Shown: positions 18,564 through 27,497, counted from the stretch's first letter. The stretch: 64,000 nucleotides of DNA from Lysobacter sp. (GCA_013141175.1 JABFRN010000001.1:3616001-3680000), one strand, 5' to 3'. Notes: generated from the sequence alone by a model not told the origin. Made by a program: numbers and translations.

Positions 18564-19727
18564 ATGACCCGAAATGCAGAAGGCAATGTCGAAGCAGCGG
18601 ACCGCTACTTCCGCACCACATTGGGCTGCGCCTGGGAGGAACTGCTCGCTCCGGTGTCCGCCGACGCGCCGGTGGGTGTGCCGGCGGCGCAGGACGAGGC
18701 CTACCGCCGCATCCGCCACGAACGCGAGGAGGAGGATGCCAGCCTGCCCCTCGGCGCCTGGGAACGCGAACTCAAGCGCGCGAACTGGGTGGCGGCCAGC
18801 GAACTGGCGGCGGCGGCGCTGACTGGCCGCAGCAAGGACCTGCAACTGGCGGCATGGTTGTTGGAAGCATTGATCGCACGCAGCGGTTTCCAGGCGTTGG
18901 CGCCTTGCCTGCGCCTGATCGATGCGCTGCTTCTGCAATACGGCGACAGCCTGCATCCGCAGGACAGCGAGCATCGCATCAACCTGTTGCTGTGGATCGG
19001 CCAGAAATTGCTGCCGCCGCTGCGGCGGGTGATGATCACCGCCACCGGCAGCGGACACGATTTCGCCTGGAACGACTGGGAGCAGGCGCAGCGCAACGAG
19101 CAACTGCGCGCCAGTCTCGGCAAGCAGCGCGAAGGCGAGATCGAAGGCGCCACGCTCGCCGATGTCGGTGCGGCGCTGGCCTGTACCCCGGATGCGCGCA
19201 TCGTGTTCCTGCGCGACTGTCTCTGCGACGGCATGGCGGCATTGCAGGCGCTCGAATGCACGCTGGATGCGCAACTGGGGGGCGATGCGCCCGGCCTGAG
19301 CAGCATGCGCAATCTGCTGGAGCGCATCGAAGTGGTCGTGGTGGCCGAAGCGCGTCGCCGCGGCGTGACCACGCCGACCCGCAGCGGCGACGGCGTGCCT
19401 GTATCGCAGGGCGGCGGCGGGGACGGTGGCGATGCCGCGATGGAGCCGCTGGCCGGATGGCCTGGAGGATCGCCGGGTGGGCCGCCGGGTGGACCGCTGG
19501 ATCGGCGCGAGGTGTATGCCGCCTTGGCCGAGATCGCGCACGCGCTCGAAACGATCGAGCCGCACAGCCCGGTGCCGTATCTGATCCGGCGCGCGGTGGC
19601 GTGGGGCGGTTTGAACACCGCGCAGTTGTACAGCGAGGTGTTCGTGCGCTGCGGTGGCCAGATCAACATCTTCGAACTGCTGGGACTGGGCGATCCGGCG
19701 GCCGGACACGAGAGTCGGGCCGCCTGA
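18564..19727 (+). CDS. tssA: T6SS assembly protein TssA
   Basis: The 387-residue protein has an ImpA-type N-terminal domain, typical of TssA, which caps and directs sheath-tube growth. The core pattern is ELKRANWVAASELAAAALTG followed by a DLQLAAWLLEALI stretch. A Gly/Pro-rich linker at about 300-320 (WPGGSPGGPPGGPL) leads to a conserved C-terminal part with AHALETIEPHSPVPYLIRRA. The ATG at 18564 was chosen because GGGAG lies 9 bases before it; ATG 18549 and GTG 18507 are in-frame alternatives. It ends the conserved T6SS gene run. Confidence 0.9.
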   Translation: MTRNAEGNVEAADRYFRTTLGCAWEELLAPVSADAPVGVPAAQDEAYRRIRHEREEEDASLPLGAWERELKRANWVAASELAAAALTGRSKDLQLAAWLLEALIARSGFQALAPCLRLIDALLLQYGDSLHPQDSEHRINLLLWIGQKLLPPLRRVMITATGSGHDFAWNDWEQAQRNEQLRASLGKQREGEIEGATLADVGAALACTPDARIVFLRDCLCDGMAALQALECTLDAQLGGDAPGLSSMRNLLERIEVVVVAEARRRGVTTPTRSGDGVPVSQGGGGDGGDAAMEPLAGWPGGSPGGPPGGPLDRREVYAALAEIAHALETIEPHSPVPYLIRRAVAWGGLNTAQLYSEVFVRCGGQINIFELLGLGDPAAGHESRAA

Positions 19728-19763
19728 TCATTCGTCGCGCTTGCGCCGCAAAGGAGTCATCGC

Positions 19764-20585
19764 ATGAGTACACCATCCCGCAATGGACCCGCCGCAAGAC
19801 CCGTTGCGCTCGTGATCGCAGCGCAGATGCGTCTGTCGATGCCGAAGACGGCGCAACCGCATCATCAGGCGCCCGTGAACGTGAAGCATGCGCTGAAGAA
19901 CGCGGCTAATTCATCGCCCGCCGCGAAAGCGGCCTTCAAGCGCGCCGCGCCGTCGGTCAAGGCGGCGACGCCGCATATCAAGGCGCTTGCGCAGCCCGGC
20001 AAGGGGCTGCTGTCTTCGCTGCGCCACGGGGTTTCGGCGCTGCGTCCGCTGCGTCAGGTGACGCGCGAAATGCGCAAGGAAAGCACCGATCCCAAAGCGA
20101 CCGTCGCCTCGGCATTCAAGGCGGCTGCCAATGCGTCGCCAGCGGCAGCCGCGGCTTTCCAGCACGCCGCGCCAGCAGCCGCCAAGGCGCAACAGCATGT
20201 CGAAGCCTTGAGCCGGCTGCAGCAGGGGCCGAAGTCCGGCCTGCTGTCCACGCTGGGTCATGGGGTCCAGGCGATGCGATCGCTGCGCCAGGTGACCAAG
20301 GCCATGCCGCGTACGCCCGGATTCGCACCGATCGAGTCCGCGCACGGCGTTTCGCATGCGTTGCAGTCGCCCGAGAATCCGCATGCATCGCAGGGCCAGG
20401 CGATCGATCACCGCGAGCTGCTGGCGCAGTTGCGGCAGCACATCGCTTCTGCGCAAACGACGCCTGCGCAGGGTGGCGGCACGGCTCCGGCCGCTTCCGA
20501 CCGGCAGGCGCCCGTACAGTTCGCGGCGATGCTGATCGTGCGCGGAAAATCCGCCGCGCTCTCCGCCTTCAAAGATCGCGGGTGA
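19764..20585 (+). CDS. Ala-rich protein with two ~65-residue tandem repeats, T6SS-linked
   Basis: No family is recognised in this 273-residue protein. Two direct repeats are plain: residues 40-103 and 114-181. Both carry an NA(A/N)xSPAA start, a long amphipathic helix, and the endings GLLSSLRHGVSALRPLRQVT and GLLSTLGHGVQAMRSLRQVT. The protein is basic and helical, without a signal peptide or membrane helix. A good AAAGGAG site precedes the ATG. It lies 36 bases after tssA and overlaps the next gene by GTGA, so it belongs to the T6SS operon. It could be a chaperone, a scaffold or a cargo; this cannot be settled from the sequence. Confidence 0.75.
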   Translation: MSTPSRNGPAARPVALVIAAQMRLSMPKTAQPHHQAPVNVKHALKNAANSSPAAKAAFKRAAPSVKAATPHIKALAQPGKGLLSSLRHGVSALRPLRQVTREMRKESTDPKATVASAFKAAANASPAAAAAFQHAAPAAAKAQQHVEALSRLQQGPKSGLLSTLGHGVQAMRSLRQVTKAMPRTPGFAPIESAHGVSHALQSPENPHASQGQAIDHRELLAQLRQHIASAQTTPAQGGGTAPAASDRQAPVQFAAMLIVRGKSAALSAFKDRG

Positions 20586-21928
20586 ACACGCATGCGCACC
20601 CGGACAACGCCATCGCAGACGCACGGGGGGCGCTGTCGTGGACGGCGCAGCGCGGCATGCTGATCGAATCCGACGCGATGCTGCCCCACGACCAGGTCCG
20701 TTGGCGGCCCTTCGCCGGTGCCACGCGTCCGTCATGGATACCGGGACGCCTGCGTGCATTGCGCGAAGCCGAGGACGACGCGCAGACCGTGCTGGCGTTC
20801 CTGCTGACAGGGCTGGCGACGCATGCGATCGATCCCGCCGAGGTGGTCTGGATCGTCGATCTTGCCCCTGGAGAAGGCGAGCGCGCATGGCGGGTATTGC
20901 GGGCGCTGTCCGGCCGCGCGCCGCGCGCGCCGCCGATCCGCTACCTGGCACGCAGCTTCGATGCCCAGCACCATGCACGCCTCGCGGCGCATCCTTTGCT
21001 CAAGCCGCTCCTCGCCAGCGGCGACCTGCTTCTTGATCGCGAGGGCCTGGGCATACCGCCGCAGCGCATCCGCAATCCCATCGTGGTATTGGCCCACGAA
21101 GGCGCGTCCGCGCAATCGCAGCGTCTTTACGCTTCGCACGCAGGCGAATTGCGTGAAGCCTGGAGCGACCCGGATGGCAATCTCGACTGGCGGGCCACCA
21201 CCCAGCGCGATGGCGTGATGCGCCTGCTCTCGGCGTACCGGCAGTCGCTCGACGGCGCCGAATTCACCTTGCCGCACGGCGCGATGGCGACACTGTCCAC
21301 CCTGTTGCGGGCCAGCGGCGGGCGGCTGTTGTTGCGCGCATCGGATCATGGCGCCAAGGACATCGCGCAGATCCGCATGGGCGCGTTGCGGTACGGGACG
21401 GAACGCGCAAGCGTCCGGCACTCCGGCGCCGTGCTGCAGGTGAATTTCGAGGCGCTCGCGCGTTGGCATCGCGCCCATGGGGCCAGCATCCATCAGACCC
21501 AGCGCGACGACGACGGCCGCGTCCTGCATGTCGCACTCCACGACGTCGCCGGTGGTCGACTGCAGGAGTGTCTTCCCGACGTGATCGGGCTGCCGCATCC
21601 GGACGATCACGTCCAGATGTTGCTGGCGTTCGAAACACTGTCCGCCGTGACCCCGGCGCAGGGTCTGGCGCTGTTGCATGCGCAGGCCGGCGACCCGCGC
21701 GCGCTGCGTGCCCTGTCGCGGCACATCCCCCGCAATGGTCCTGTCGCCGGGGGCGCCGCCCTGTGCCAATGGCGCGACATGCTTGCGTACTGCCGTGCGC
21801 TCCACTACCCGTGGTGCGATGGCGGCGAAGAAGACGACGAGATGTCGGCCATGTTCGCGACGGTTTCCCGTGACCTGGAGGCGTTGCCCCCGGCCGGTCG
21901 CGGTCACGATCTTCCCGCGGAAAAATAA
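20582..21928 (+). CDS. possible diverged MidA/NDUFAF7-like methyltransferase fold, T6SS-linked
   Basis: The 448-residue protein is not firmly recognised. Residues near 92-110 read VWIVDLAPGEGERAWRVL, which resembles motif I of SAM-dependent methyltransferases. A segment near 165-190 (NPIVVLAHEGASAQSQRLYA) aligns by eye with the NEFLDALP region of MidA/NDUFAF7-like enzymes, but the Asn-Glu and Asp are not kept. It may be an inactive or altered member. Translation starts at GTG, overlapping the stop of the repeat protein. The link to T6SS rests on operon position alone. Confidence 0.6.
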   Translation: MNTHAHPDNAIADARGALSWTAQRGMLIESDAMLPHDQVRWRPFAGATRPSWIPGRLRALREAEDDAQTVLAFLLTGLATHAIDPAEVVWIVDLAPGEGERAWRVLRALSGRAPRAPPIRYLARSFDAQHHARLAAHPLLKPLLASGDLLLDREGLGIPPQRIRNPIVVLAHEGASAQSQRLYASHAGELREAWSDPDGNLDWRATTQRDGVMRLLSAYRQSLDGAEFTLPHGAMATLSTLLRASGGRLLLRASDHGAKDIAQIRMGALRYGTERASVRHSGAVLQVNFEALARWHRAHGASIHQTQRDDDGRVLHVALHDVAGGRLQECLPDVIGLPHPDDHVQMLLAFETLSAVTPAQGLALLHAQAGDPRALRALSRHIPRNGPVAGGAALCQWRDMLAYCRALHYPWCDGGEEDDEMSAMFATVSRDLEALPPAGRGHDLPAEK

Positions 21929-21943
21929 CGACAAGGAGCGGTC

Positions 21944-22735
21944 ATGTCAGCCAGCAAAAAGAGAACGCTTGCCGATTTCCTCGGCGCATCGAATACCCCG
22001 AACCCCGTGCCCGAATTCAATGTCCCGCGCATCACGGTCAGGGAGCAGGCATGGTCGGAGATCAGCAGCGAGGCGTCGGCCAGCCGCGCGCTGGTCACGC
22101 ACAACCAGTACAGGAACGCGAACACCTGGAAAAAAGGGTATGTCGATCTCTCGCACACGCACGGCGAATTCAAGAAAGTCGTCAGCGACAAGTACAAGAT
22201 CCAGAAACACAATGTCTCGACAGCCGAGTTGGGATCCGGCGCGAAATCATTCCCGAAGATCGTCGATCGATTGTCGGACGCGCATGGGGCGAAGGATGCG
22301 CTGCGCGTGCTCAAGGGCACGCACCTGGAGCATGGCCTGCTATCGACGACAAAAGACCAGCGCAGGGCCGCCGTGGAGCTGGGGACCGAAATCGGAGTCT
22401 CCGAATACCTGCGCGGCGGCACCGTTGCCCTGACCGATGCCAGCATCAATCTCTACAGGGTGAAGCATGGCAATCTGGCGAAGAGCGATTTTTCGGATCA
22501 TACGAAAGGATATTCCGGCGCCGGAGAGGGCGGGGCCGAGCGGCTTCGAACCATCAAGACCATCGTCGATGTGTTCAAGCCTTACGACGGACCGCTGAAA
22601 AGCATCTACGACACGCACGCGTCGCTGAAGCCGGACCGGCCCTGGGAAACGGGACTGTCGGGCACGCCCACCACGCAGGAGAAATACGACGCTTGGCGCG
22701 GTTACAAATTCCAACGATGGACACGTCGCGAGTAA
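21944..22735 (+). CDS. candidate T6SS effector, family unknown
   Basis: The 263-residue protein resembles no family I can name. It has no signal peptide or membrane helix and is more polar and lysine-rich than its neighbours, with lower GC. Possible features are an N-terminal ADFLGASNTPNPVPEF motif and His/Asp-rich pieces such as YVDLSHTHGEF and HLEHGLLSTTKDQ that could form a catalytic site. A clear AAGGAG site lies 6 bases upstream. It follows the MidA-like gene by 15 bases, so it is in the T6SS operon. Effector status is inferred from position and composition. Confidence 0.65.
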   Translation: MSASKKRTLADFLGASNTPNPVPEFNVPRITVREQAWSEISSEASASRALVTHNQYRNANTWKKGYVDLSHTHGEFKKVVSDKYKIQKHNVSTAELGSGAKSFPKIVDRLSDAHGAKDALRVLKGTHLEHGLLSTTKDQRRAAVELGTEIGVSEYLRGGTVALTDASINLYRVKHGNLAKSDFSDHTKGYSGAGEGGAERLRTIKTIVDVFKPYDGPLKSIYDTHASLKPDRPWETGLSGTPTTQEKYDAWRGYKFQRWTRRE

Positions 22736-22858
22736 CGGTGCGCTGCGTGCCCGCGCGAATGCTGCGTAAAGCGACCGCTCCGTCGTTATCGCCGATGTGA
22801 GGTACGCCGTACGACACACGGAAATCCGCATCCCCCAGTCACGTAAAGGAAGACAGGC

Positions 22859-23716
22859 ATGGACACGAACGACAGACGCCGCATGAGCGGCGACTTCGGC
22901 GGCAGCGGCGGCAACAGCGGCCGATCCGACAGCGATCATTCGCTGTCGTCGATGTCGCAGGTCAAGCGCACGCCGATGTTCCAGCAGGACTACGCACGCA
23001 TCGATGCATTGATGCGGGACAAGCATGCGGTCATGGGCCATCTGAGCGGCTTGAACGAGCTGGTCGGTCAAGGCGTCAAACTGAAGGATGCGCTGTACCG
23101 CACCGAACAGCAGCATGGCTTCGCGCCGGAGATAGAGCGGCTGCAGGGCGGGCTTTACAGTTCGGGCGAGTTCATGGGCATCGTCGGCAGCGGCCGGATG
23201 TTCAAGGATCGCAGTGCAGCGCCGGATCACGGCGAATACACCCATCGCCTGCAATGGCATGCAGTGGCCAAGGACATGGAGTCCAATCCGCAGCACTACA
23301 CGGCGAAAACCGCTTCGGATCTCTATCGTGGCCTGGCCACGCGTTACCAGCATGGACAGACAGCCAAGTACAACTGGATGTCGCTGTTCGATCACAACGA
23401 CAACACCGGGGATTACCGGCAGGCGGAAACGCTGACCTCCGACCTGAAGCAGAACATGCAACTGCCGGCGCTGCAGAAATCCCTGCTGGTCGAGCATTCG
23501 AAGCGCCAGAAGCTCGGGATGCTGGGCGCCTACAAGAAGGGGGCGGATCGAAATCAATACGTGCAGATGATGCAGTCGATGGAGATCCACAAATACGATG
23601 CTTTCCTGGCCCCCGAGCACATGCCGTCGCCAAGGCAGGAGGGGCAGCAGCCCTCGACCAAAGCGTTCGCGCCGATCGCGCTGGTCAAAGGCAGCCTGAA
23701 GAAAACCGATCTCTGA
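22859..23716 (+). CDS. candidate effector with MavJ-like HGEYTHRLQW motif
   Basis: The 285-residue protein has a Gly/Ser-rich disordered start (residues 1-35) and then a folded part. Around residues 122-132 it reads HGEYTHRLQWHA. As I recall, such an H-G-x-x-T-H-R-x-Q-W motif occurs in the LirA/MavJ group of proteins, first described as Legionella type IV effectors, but I could not check this. No signal peptide is seen. AAAGGAAG precedes the ATG. It lies 123 bases after the previous candidate and closes the T6SS-linked run. Effector function is inferred. Confidence 0.65.
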   Translation: MDTNDRRRMSGDFGGSGGNSGRSDSDHSLSSMSQVKRTPMFQQDYARIDALMRDKHAVMGHLSGLNELVGQGVKLKDALYRTEQQHGFAPEIERLQGGLYSSGEFMGIVGSGRMFKDRSAAPDHGEYTHRLQWHAVAKDMESNPQHYTAKTASDLYRGLATRYQHGQTAKYNWMSLFDHNDNTGDYRQAETLTSDLKQNMQLPALQKSLLVEHSKRQKLGMLGAYKKGADRNQYVQMMQSMEIHKYDAFLAPEHMPSPRQEGQQPSTKAFAPIALVKGSLKKTDL

Positions 23717-23803
23717 TCGATGCCGGCAGACGATCCGTCGCGCCGCTGAAGCGCCGTCTTCCGGAAGCTCCGGATCGGACCGTTCCGTCGAAACGGTGCT
23801 GTG

Positions 23804-24130
23804 CTACAGCTTCAGATCCAGCGCGATGCCATGCTTGCGCGACGCCGGCATGGCGTCGGTCACGTCGCCGTTGATCGCATGGCGCACGTCTTCCGGGACG
23901 CGGTAGGACAGGATGGTCTGGGTGCGCGTCGGCAGCGGTTCGTCGATGGTGGCGGGCGCTTCGATGCGGGTGGGCTGTTCGACCCAGCCCCAGTGGCCCG
24001 GAATCGAGGTACGCCGGGTATCCTCCTGCGGATGCGCGGTGCCGAGTTCCGGTCGGAAATGCCCGGCGCGATGGATCACGCTGACGCGTTCGCGATCGTT
24101 GCGCAGGTTCAGCAGGATCTCCAGCAGCAT
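23804..24130 (-). CDS. hypothetical protein, reverse strand after the T6SS run
   Basis: The 108-residue frame has a plausible protein composition, with an N-terminal MLLEILLNLRNDRERVSVIH and the later piece LPTRTQTILSYRVPEDVRHA. No family is recognised, and no clear ribosome site is visible (GGGCG at short distance). An overlapping reverse frame exists but is Arg/Pro-rich like a shadow. It points towards the T6SS tail and away from the DUF6150 gene. It could be a small regulatory or immunity protein, or it may not be expressed. Confidence 0.45.
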   Translation of the reverse strand: MLLEILLNLRNDRERVSVIHRAGHFRPELGTAHPQEDTRRTSIPGHWGWVEQPTRIEAPATIDEPLPTRTQTILSYRVPEDVRHAINGDVTDAMPASRKHGIALDLKL

Positions 24131-24231
24131 CGCCCGTGTCCGTTCGAGGGAATGGGCCGAGTATGCGAGCCGCTGCCGGCAGGGGCAAGGGTCGTCGACA
24201 ACCGTTGAGGGCTGGTCATGGAGAGGGCGTA

Positions 24232-24513
24232 ATGGCGAGGGTGTACCAGACCGAACACATGGGCGAGGCGCATGTGCGCGTGGCCATCGTCACCGCGCGA
24301 GGCGAGGCCGATCTGCTGGTGCATCGGGTCGGCAGTTGGGGCCTGGCGCACGGCGACGGCCTGTGGTTCATCACCCGCGACAAGCAGGACGCTTCCGTCT
24401 GGATCCATTCCTGCAGCATCGGCATGGCGGAGGTGAAGGTCTGCTTCGTCGACGGTTATTCGGAAGCCGGATGGGTCAGGCCGCATCGTCTGCAGGGCCG
24501 GTTTTCGCGCTGA
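24232..24513 (+). CDS. DUF6150 family protein
   Basis: The 93-residue protein looks like DUF6150, a small conserved proteobacterial family of unknown function. The matching features are the start MARVYQTEHMGEAHVRVAIV, the piece LLVHRVGSWGLAHGDGLWFI and an IGMAEVKVCFV end. A GGAGAGGG site stands just before the ATG. It lies alone, between the reverse hypothetical gene and a convergent flavoprotein gene. No signal peptide is present, so it probably acts in the cytoplasm. I recall the family from memory only. Confidence 0.75.
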   Translation: MARVYQTEHMGEAHVRVAIVTARGEADLLVHRVGSWGLAHGDGLWFITRDKQDASVWIHSCSIGMAEVKVCFVDGYSEAGWVRPHRLQGRFSR

Positions 24514-24567
24514 GCCCGCAGCACCGGGCAAGCGGTCCAGCGGCCTTGATTCATCAATCCAGACCGA

Positions 24568-26169
24568 TCACTCGCCGGTCATCGCCAAGGCCAGCGCCTG
24601 CGCCACTTCGATGCCGTCGATCGCGGCCGAATAGATGCCGCCGGCATAGCTGGCGCCTTCGCCGGCGGGATACAGCCCGCGCGTGTTGATGCTCTGGTAA
24701 TCGGCGCCGCGGGTGATGCGGATCGGCGATGAGGTGCGCGTCTCCACGCCGGTGAGCACGGCGTCGTGCATGGCGAACCCCTTGAGCTGGCGATCCAGTG
24801 CGGGAATGGCTTCGCGGATCGCGGCGATGGCGTAGTCGGGCAGGGCGGTGGACAGATCGCCCAGGCGCACGCCGGGCGTGTACGAAGGCTGCACGTCGCC
24901 GAAGTCTTTCGATGGTCGGCCGCGTACGAAATCGCCGACGAGTTGCCCCGGCGCCCAGTAATCGCCGCCGCCGAGCTTGAACGCCTGGCGTTCCCAATGC
25001 CGCTGGAACGCGATACCGGCGAGCGGGTCGCCCGGGTAATCGGTCGGACCGATGCCGACGACGAGGCCGGCATTCGCGTTGCGTTCGTTGCGCGAATACT
25101 GGCTCATGCCGTTAGTGACGACCTGCCCGACTTCCGAGGTGGCCGCCACCACGGTGCCGCCGGGACACATGCAGAAGCTGTAGACGCCGCGTCCGTTCTT
25201 GGCGTGATGCACGAGGCGGTAGTCGGCGGCGCCGAGCAGCGGATGCCCGGCGGACGCGCCGAAGCGCGCGTTGTCGATCAGCGACTGCGGATGTTCGATG
25301 CGGAAACCGATCGAAAAAGGTTTCGCTTCGATGTACACGCCGCGCCTGTGCAGCATCTCGAACGTGTCGCGCGCACTGTGGCCGATCGCCAGCACCACGT
25401 GTTCGCAGGGCAGTGCTTCGCCATCCTTCAGCACCAGGCCGCGCAGCCGGCCGTCTTCGATGCGCACATCCTCGACCCGCGCGCCGAAGCGGATCTCGCC
25501 GCCCAGCGATTCGATGGTCGCGCGCATTTTCTCGATCATGCTGACCAGGCGGAACGTGCCGATGTGCGGCTTGCTGACGTACATGATTTCTTCCGGCGCG
25601 CCGGCCAGCACGAATTCCTCCAGCACCTTGCGCCCGTAGTGGTGCGGGTCCTTGATCTGGCTCCAGAGCTTGCCGTCCGAGAACGTACCCGCGCCGCCTT
25701 CGCCGAACTGCACGTTGGATTCGGGATCGAGCACCGCCTGGCGCCACAGGCCGAAGGTGTCGCGCGTGCGTTCGCGCACGGCTTTGCCGCGTTCCAGCAC
25801 GATCGGCCGGAAGCCCATCTGCGCAAGAATCAGCGCCGCGAACAGGCCGCAGGGCCCGAAGCCGATCACCACCGGCCGCGATTCCAGCGTGCTTGGCGCA
25901 TGTGTCACGAAGCGATAGCGCATATCCGGACTGGGCGCGACGTGCGCAGGCCTGCGTCCGGCAACGCCGGCTTCGAGCGTATCGCGCAGCTCGACGTCGA
26001 CCGTGTAGATCAGCGCGATCGCACTGCGCTTGCGCGCATCGTAGCTGCGCTTGTGGACGGTGAACCCGACGATGTCGCCGTCCGCGATGCCCAGCCGCTG
26101 CACGATGGCTGCGCGCAACGCCGCCTCGGGATGGTCCAGCGGCAGTTTGAGTTCGGTCAGGCGCAGCAT
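24568..26169 (-). CDS. FAD-dependent oxidoreductase of the COG2509 type
   Basis: The 533-residue protein has an N-terminal domain of about 95 residues and then a dinucleotide-binding fold starting VVIGFGPCGLFAALI near residue 100. Further family patterns are SNVQFGEGGAGTFSDGKL and a late GLYPAGEGASYAGGI, which binds FAD. This family of uncharacterised FAD-dependent dehydrogenases is widespread, but its substrate is not known. It is divergent from the HI0933-type flavoprotein gene downstream in coordinates, with 87 bases between the two starts. Confidence 0.88.
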   Translation of the reverse strand: MLRLTELKLPLDHPEAALRAAIVQRLGIADGDIVGFTVHKRSYDARKRSAIALIYTVDVELRDTLEAGVAGRRPAHVAPSPDMRYRFVTHAPSTLESRPVVIGFGPCGLFAALILAQMGFRPIVLERGKAVRERTRDTFGLWRQAVLDPESNVQFGEGGAGTFSDGKLWSQIKDPHHYGRKVLEEFVLAGAPEEIMYVSKPHIGTFRLVSMIEKMRATIESLGGEIRFGARVEDVRIEDGRLRGLVLKDGEALPCEHVVLAIGHSARDTFEMLHRRGVYIEAKPFSIGFRIEHPQSLIDNARFGASAGHPLLGAADYRLVHHAKNGRGVYSFCMCPGGTVVAATSEVGQVVTNGMSQYSRNERNANAGLVVGIGPTDYPGDPLAGIAFQRHWERQAFKLGGGDYWAPGQLVGDFVRGRPSKDFGDVQPSYTPGVRLGDLSTALPDYAIAAIREAIPALDRQLKGFAMHDAVLTGVETRTSSPIRITRGADYQSINTRGLYPAGEGASYAGGIYSAAIDGIEVAQALALAMTGE

Positions 26170-26256
26170 TCGGCGATTCGGGGCAGGCGGAACCGCAATG
26201 CTCGTTGAGGTCGGGGGTCGGGCGCAAGGCGGGCGGCAATGCAGCGCCTACAATGC

Positions 26257-27483
26257 ATGTCCGATCGCCCTCCGGACGCCGCCATGCCGCCAACCACGAC
26301 CGCTGTCGCGACGGCCGATGTCATCGTCATCGGCGGCGGCGCTGCGGGCCTGATGTGCGCGCGCGTCGCGGGTCAGCGTGGTCGCCGCGTGCGCGTGATC
26401 GAACACGCCAACCGCTGCGGCAAGAAGATCCTGATGTCGGGCGGCGGTCGCTGCAATTTCACCAACACCGGCACCACCGCCGCCAATTTCATCTCGAACA
26501 ACCCGCATTTCTGCAAATCGGCGCTGGCGCGCTACACGCCGCAGCACTTCGTCGAGATGGTCGAGCGCCACGGTATCGCGTACCACGAAAAAGAACTCGG
26601 ACAGCTGTTCTGCGACGAATCCTCGAAGTTGATCGTGAAGATGCTGCTGGACGAATGCGCCGATGCCGGCGTGCGCATCGAGACGGGATGCAGCGTCGGG
26701 CGCGTGGAAAGCATCGATGGCGGCTTCCTCGTGCGCACCACGCAGGGCGAGCTGCGCGCGCCGTCGCTGGTGGTGGCGACCGGCGGACTGTCGATTCCCA
26801 GCATGGGCGCGACCGGTTTCGGCTACGAACTGGCACGCCAGTACGGCCACACCGTGCTGTCGACCCGCGCCGGCCTGGTCCCGTTGACACTGACCGGCAA
26901 ACACCAGGAGCGCCTGGCCGACCTCAGCGGCGTGGCGTTCCCGGTGACCGCGCAGTGCAAGGGCCACGAGTTCAGCAACTTCATGCTGATCACCCATCGC
27001 GGCGTCAGCGGCCCCGCGATCCTGCAGATCTCGTCGTACTGGAATGTCGGGGACGCGCTGCATCTGGATCTGCTGCCGCAGGGCGATGCGTTCGACCTGC
27101 TCGTGGATCTGCGTACGCGACGTTCAGCCGCGGAACTGCGCAACGCACTGGGCGAGCTGTTCTCCAAACGCTTCGCCGAGCGACTTTGCGAGCTGGGGTT
27201 TTCGAGCCGCCCGATGCGCCAGTTCAACGATCCCGAGTTGCGCGCGATGGCCAACCAGTTGCAGCACTGGCCGCTGGTCGCGAACGGTACCGAGGGTTAT
27301 CGCACTGCGGAAGTGACGCTGGGCGGCGTCGACACCGACGAGTTGTCATCGTCGACGATGCAATCGAAACGGGTGCCGGGACTGTATTTCATCGGCGAAG
27401 TCGTCGACGTCACCGGCTGGCTGGGCGGCTACAACTTCCAGTGGGCGTGGGCGTCGGGACATGCCGCCGGAACGGTGGCGTGA
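26257..27483 (+). CDS. NAD(P)/FAD-dependent oxidoreductase, HI0933/YhiN family
   Basis: The 408-residue protein begins its dinucleotide fold with VIVIGGGAAGLMCARVAGQR. The signature GKKILMSGGGRCNFTN follows and is diagnostic for the HI0933/YhiN (BaiN-like) flavoproteins. The C-terminal pattern is GLYFIGEVVDVTGWLGGYN, also typical. The reaction in vivo is not known for most members. The ATG at 26257 is one of three in-frame candidates (26239, 26284); none has a strong ribosome site, and the TACAAT just upstream may be a promoter of a short-leader message. Confidence 0.9.
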   Translation: MSDRPPDAAMPPTTTAVATADVIVIGGGAAGLMCARVAGQRGRRVRVIEHANRCGKKILMSGGGRCNFTNTGTTAANFISNNPHFCKSALARYTPQHFVEMVERHGIAYHEKELGQLFCDESSKLIVKMLLDECADAGVRIETGCSVGRVESIDGGFLVRTTQGELRAPSLVVATGGLSIPSMGATGFGYELARQYGHTVLSTRAGLVPLTLTGKHQERLADLSGVAFPVTAQCKGHEFSNFMLITHRGVSGPAILQISSYWNVGDALHLDLLPQGDAFDLLVDLRTRRSAAELRNALGELFSKRFAERLCELGFSSRPMRQFNDPELRAMANQLQHWPLVANGTEGYRTAEVTLGGVDTDELSSSTMQSKRVPGLYFIGEVVDVTGWLGGYNFQWAWASGHAAGTVA

Positions 27484-27497
27484 GGAAATCCGGGCAT

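Noticed and set aside
23685-24188. Longer reverse frame overlapping the gene at 23804-24130
   Set aside because: The product is dominated by Arg, Pro and His, as expected for a shadow; the frame at 23804-24130 has a better composition.
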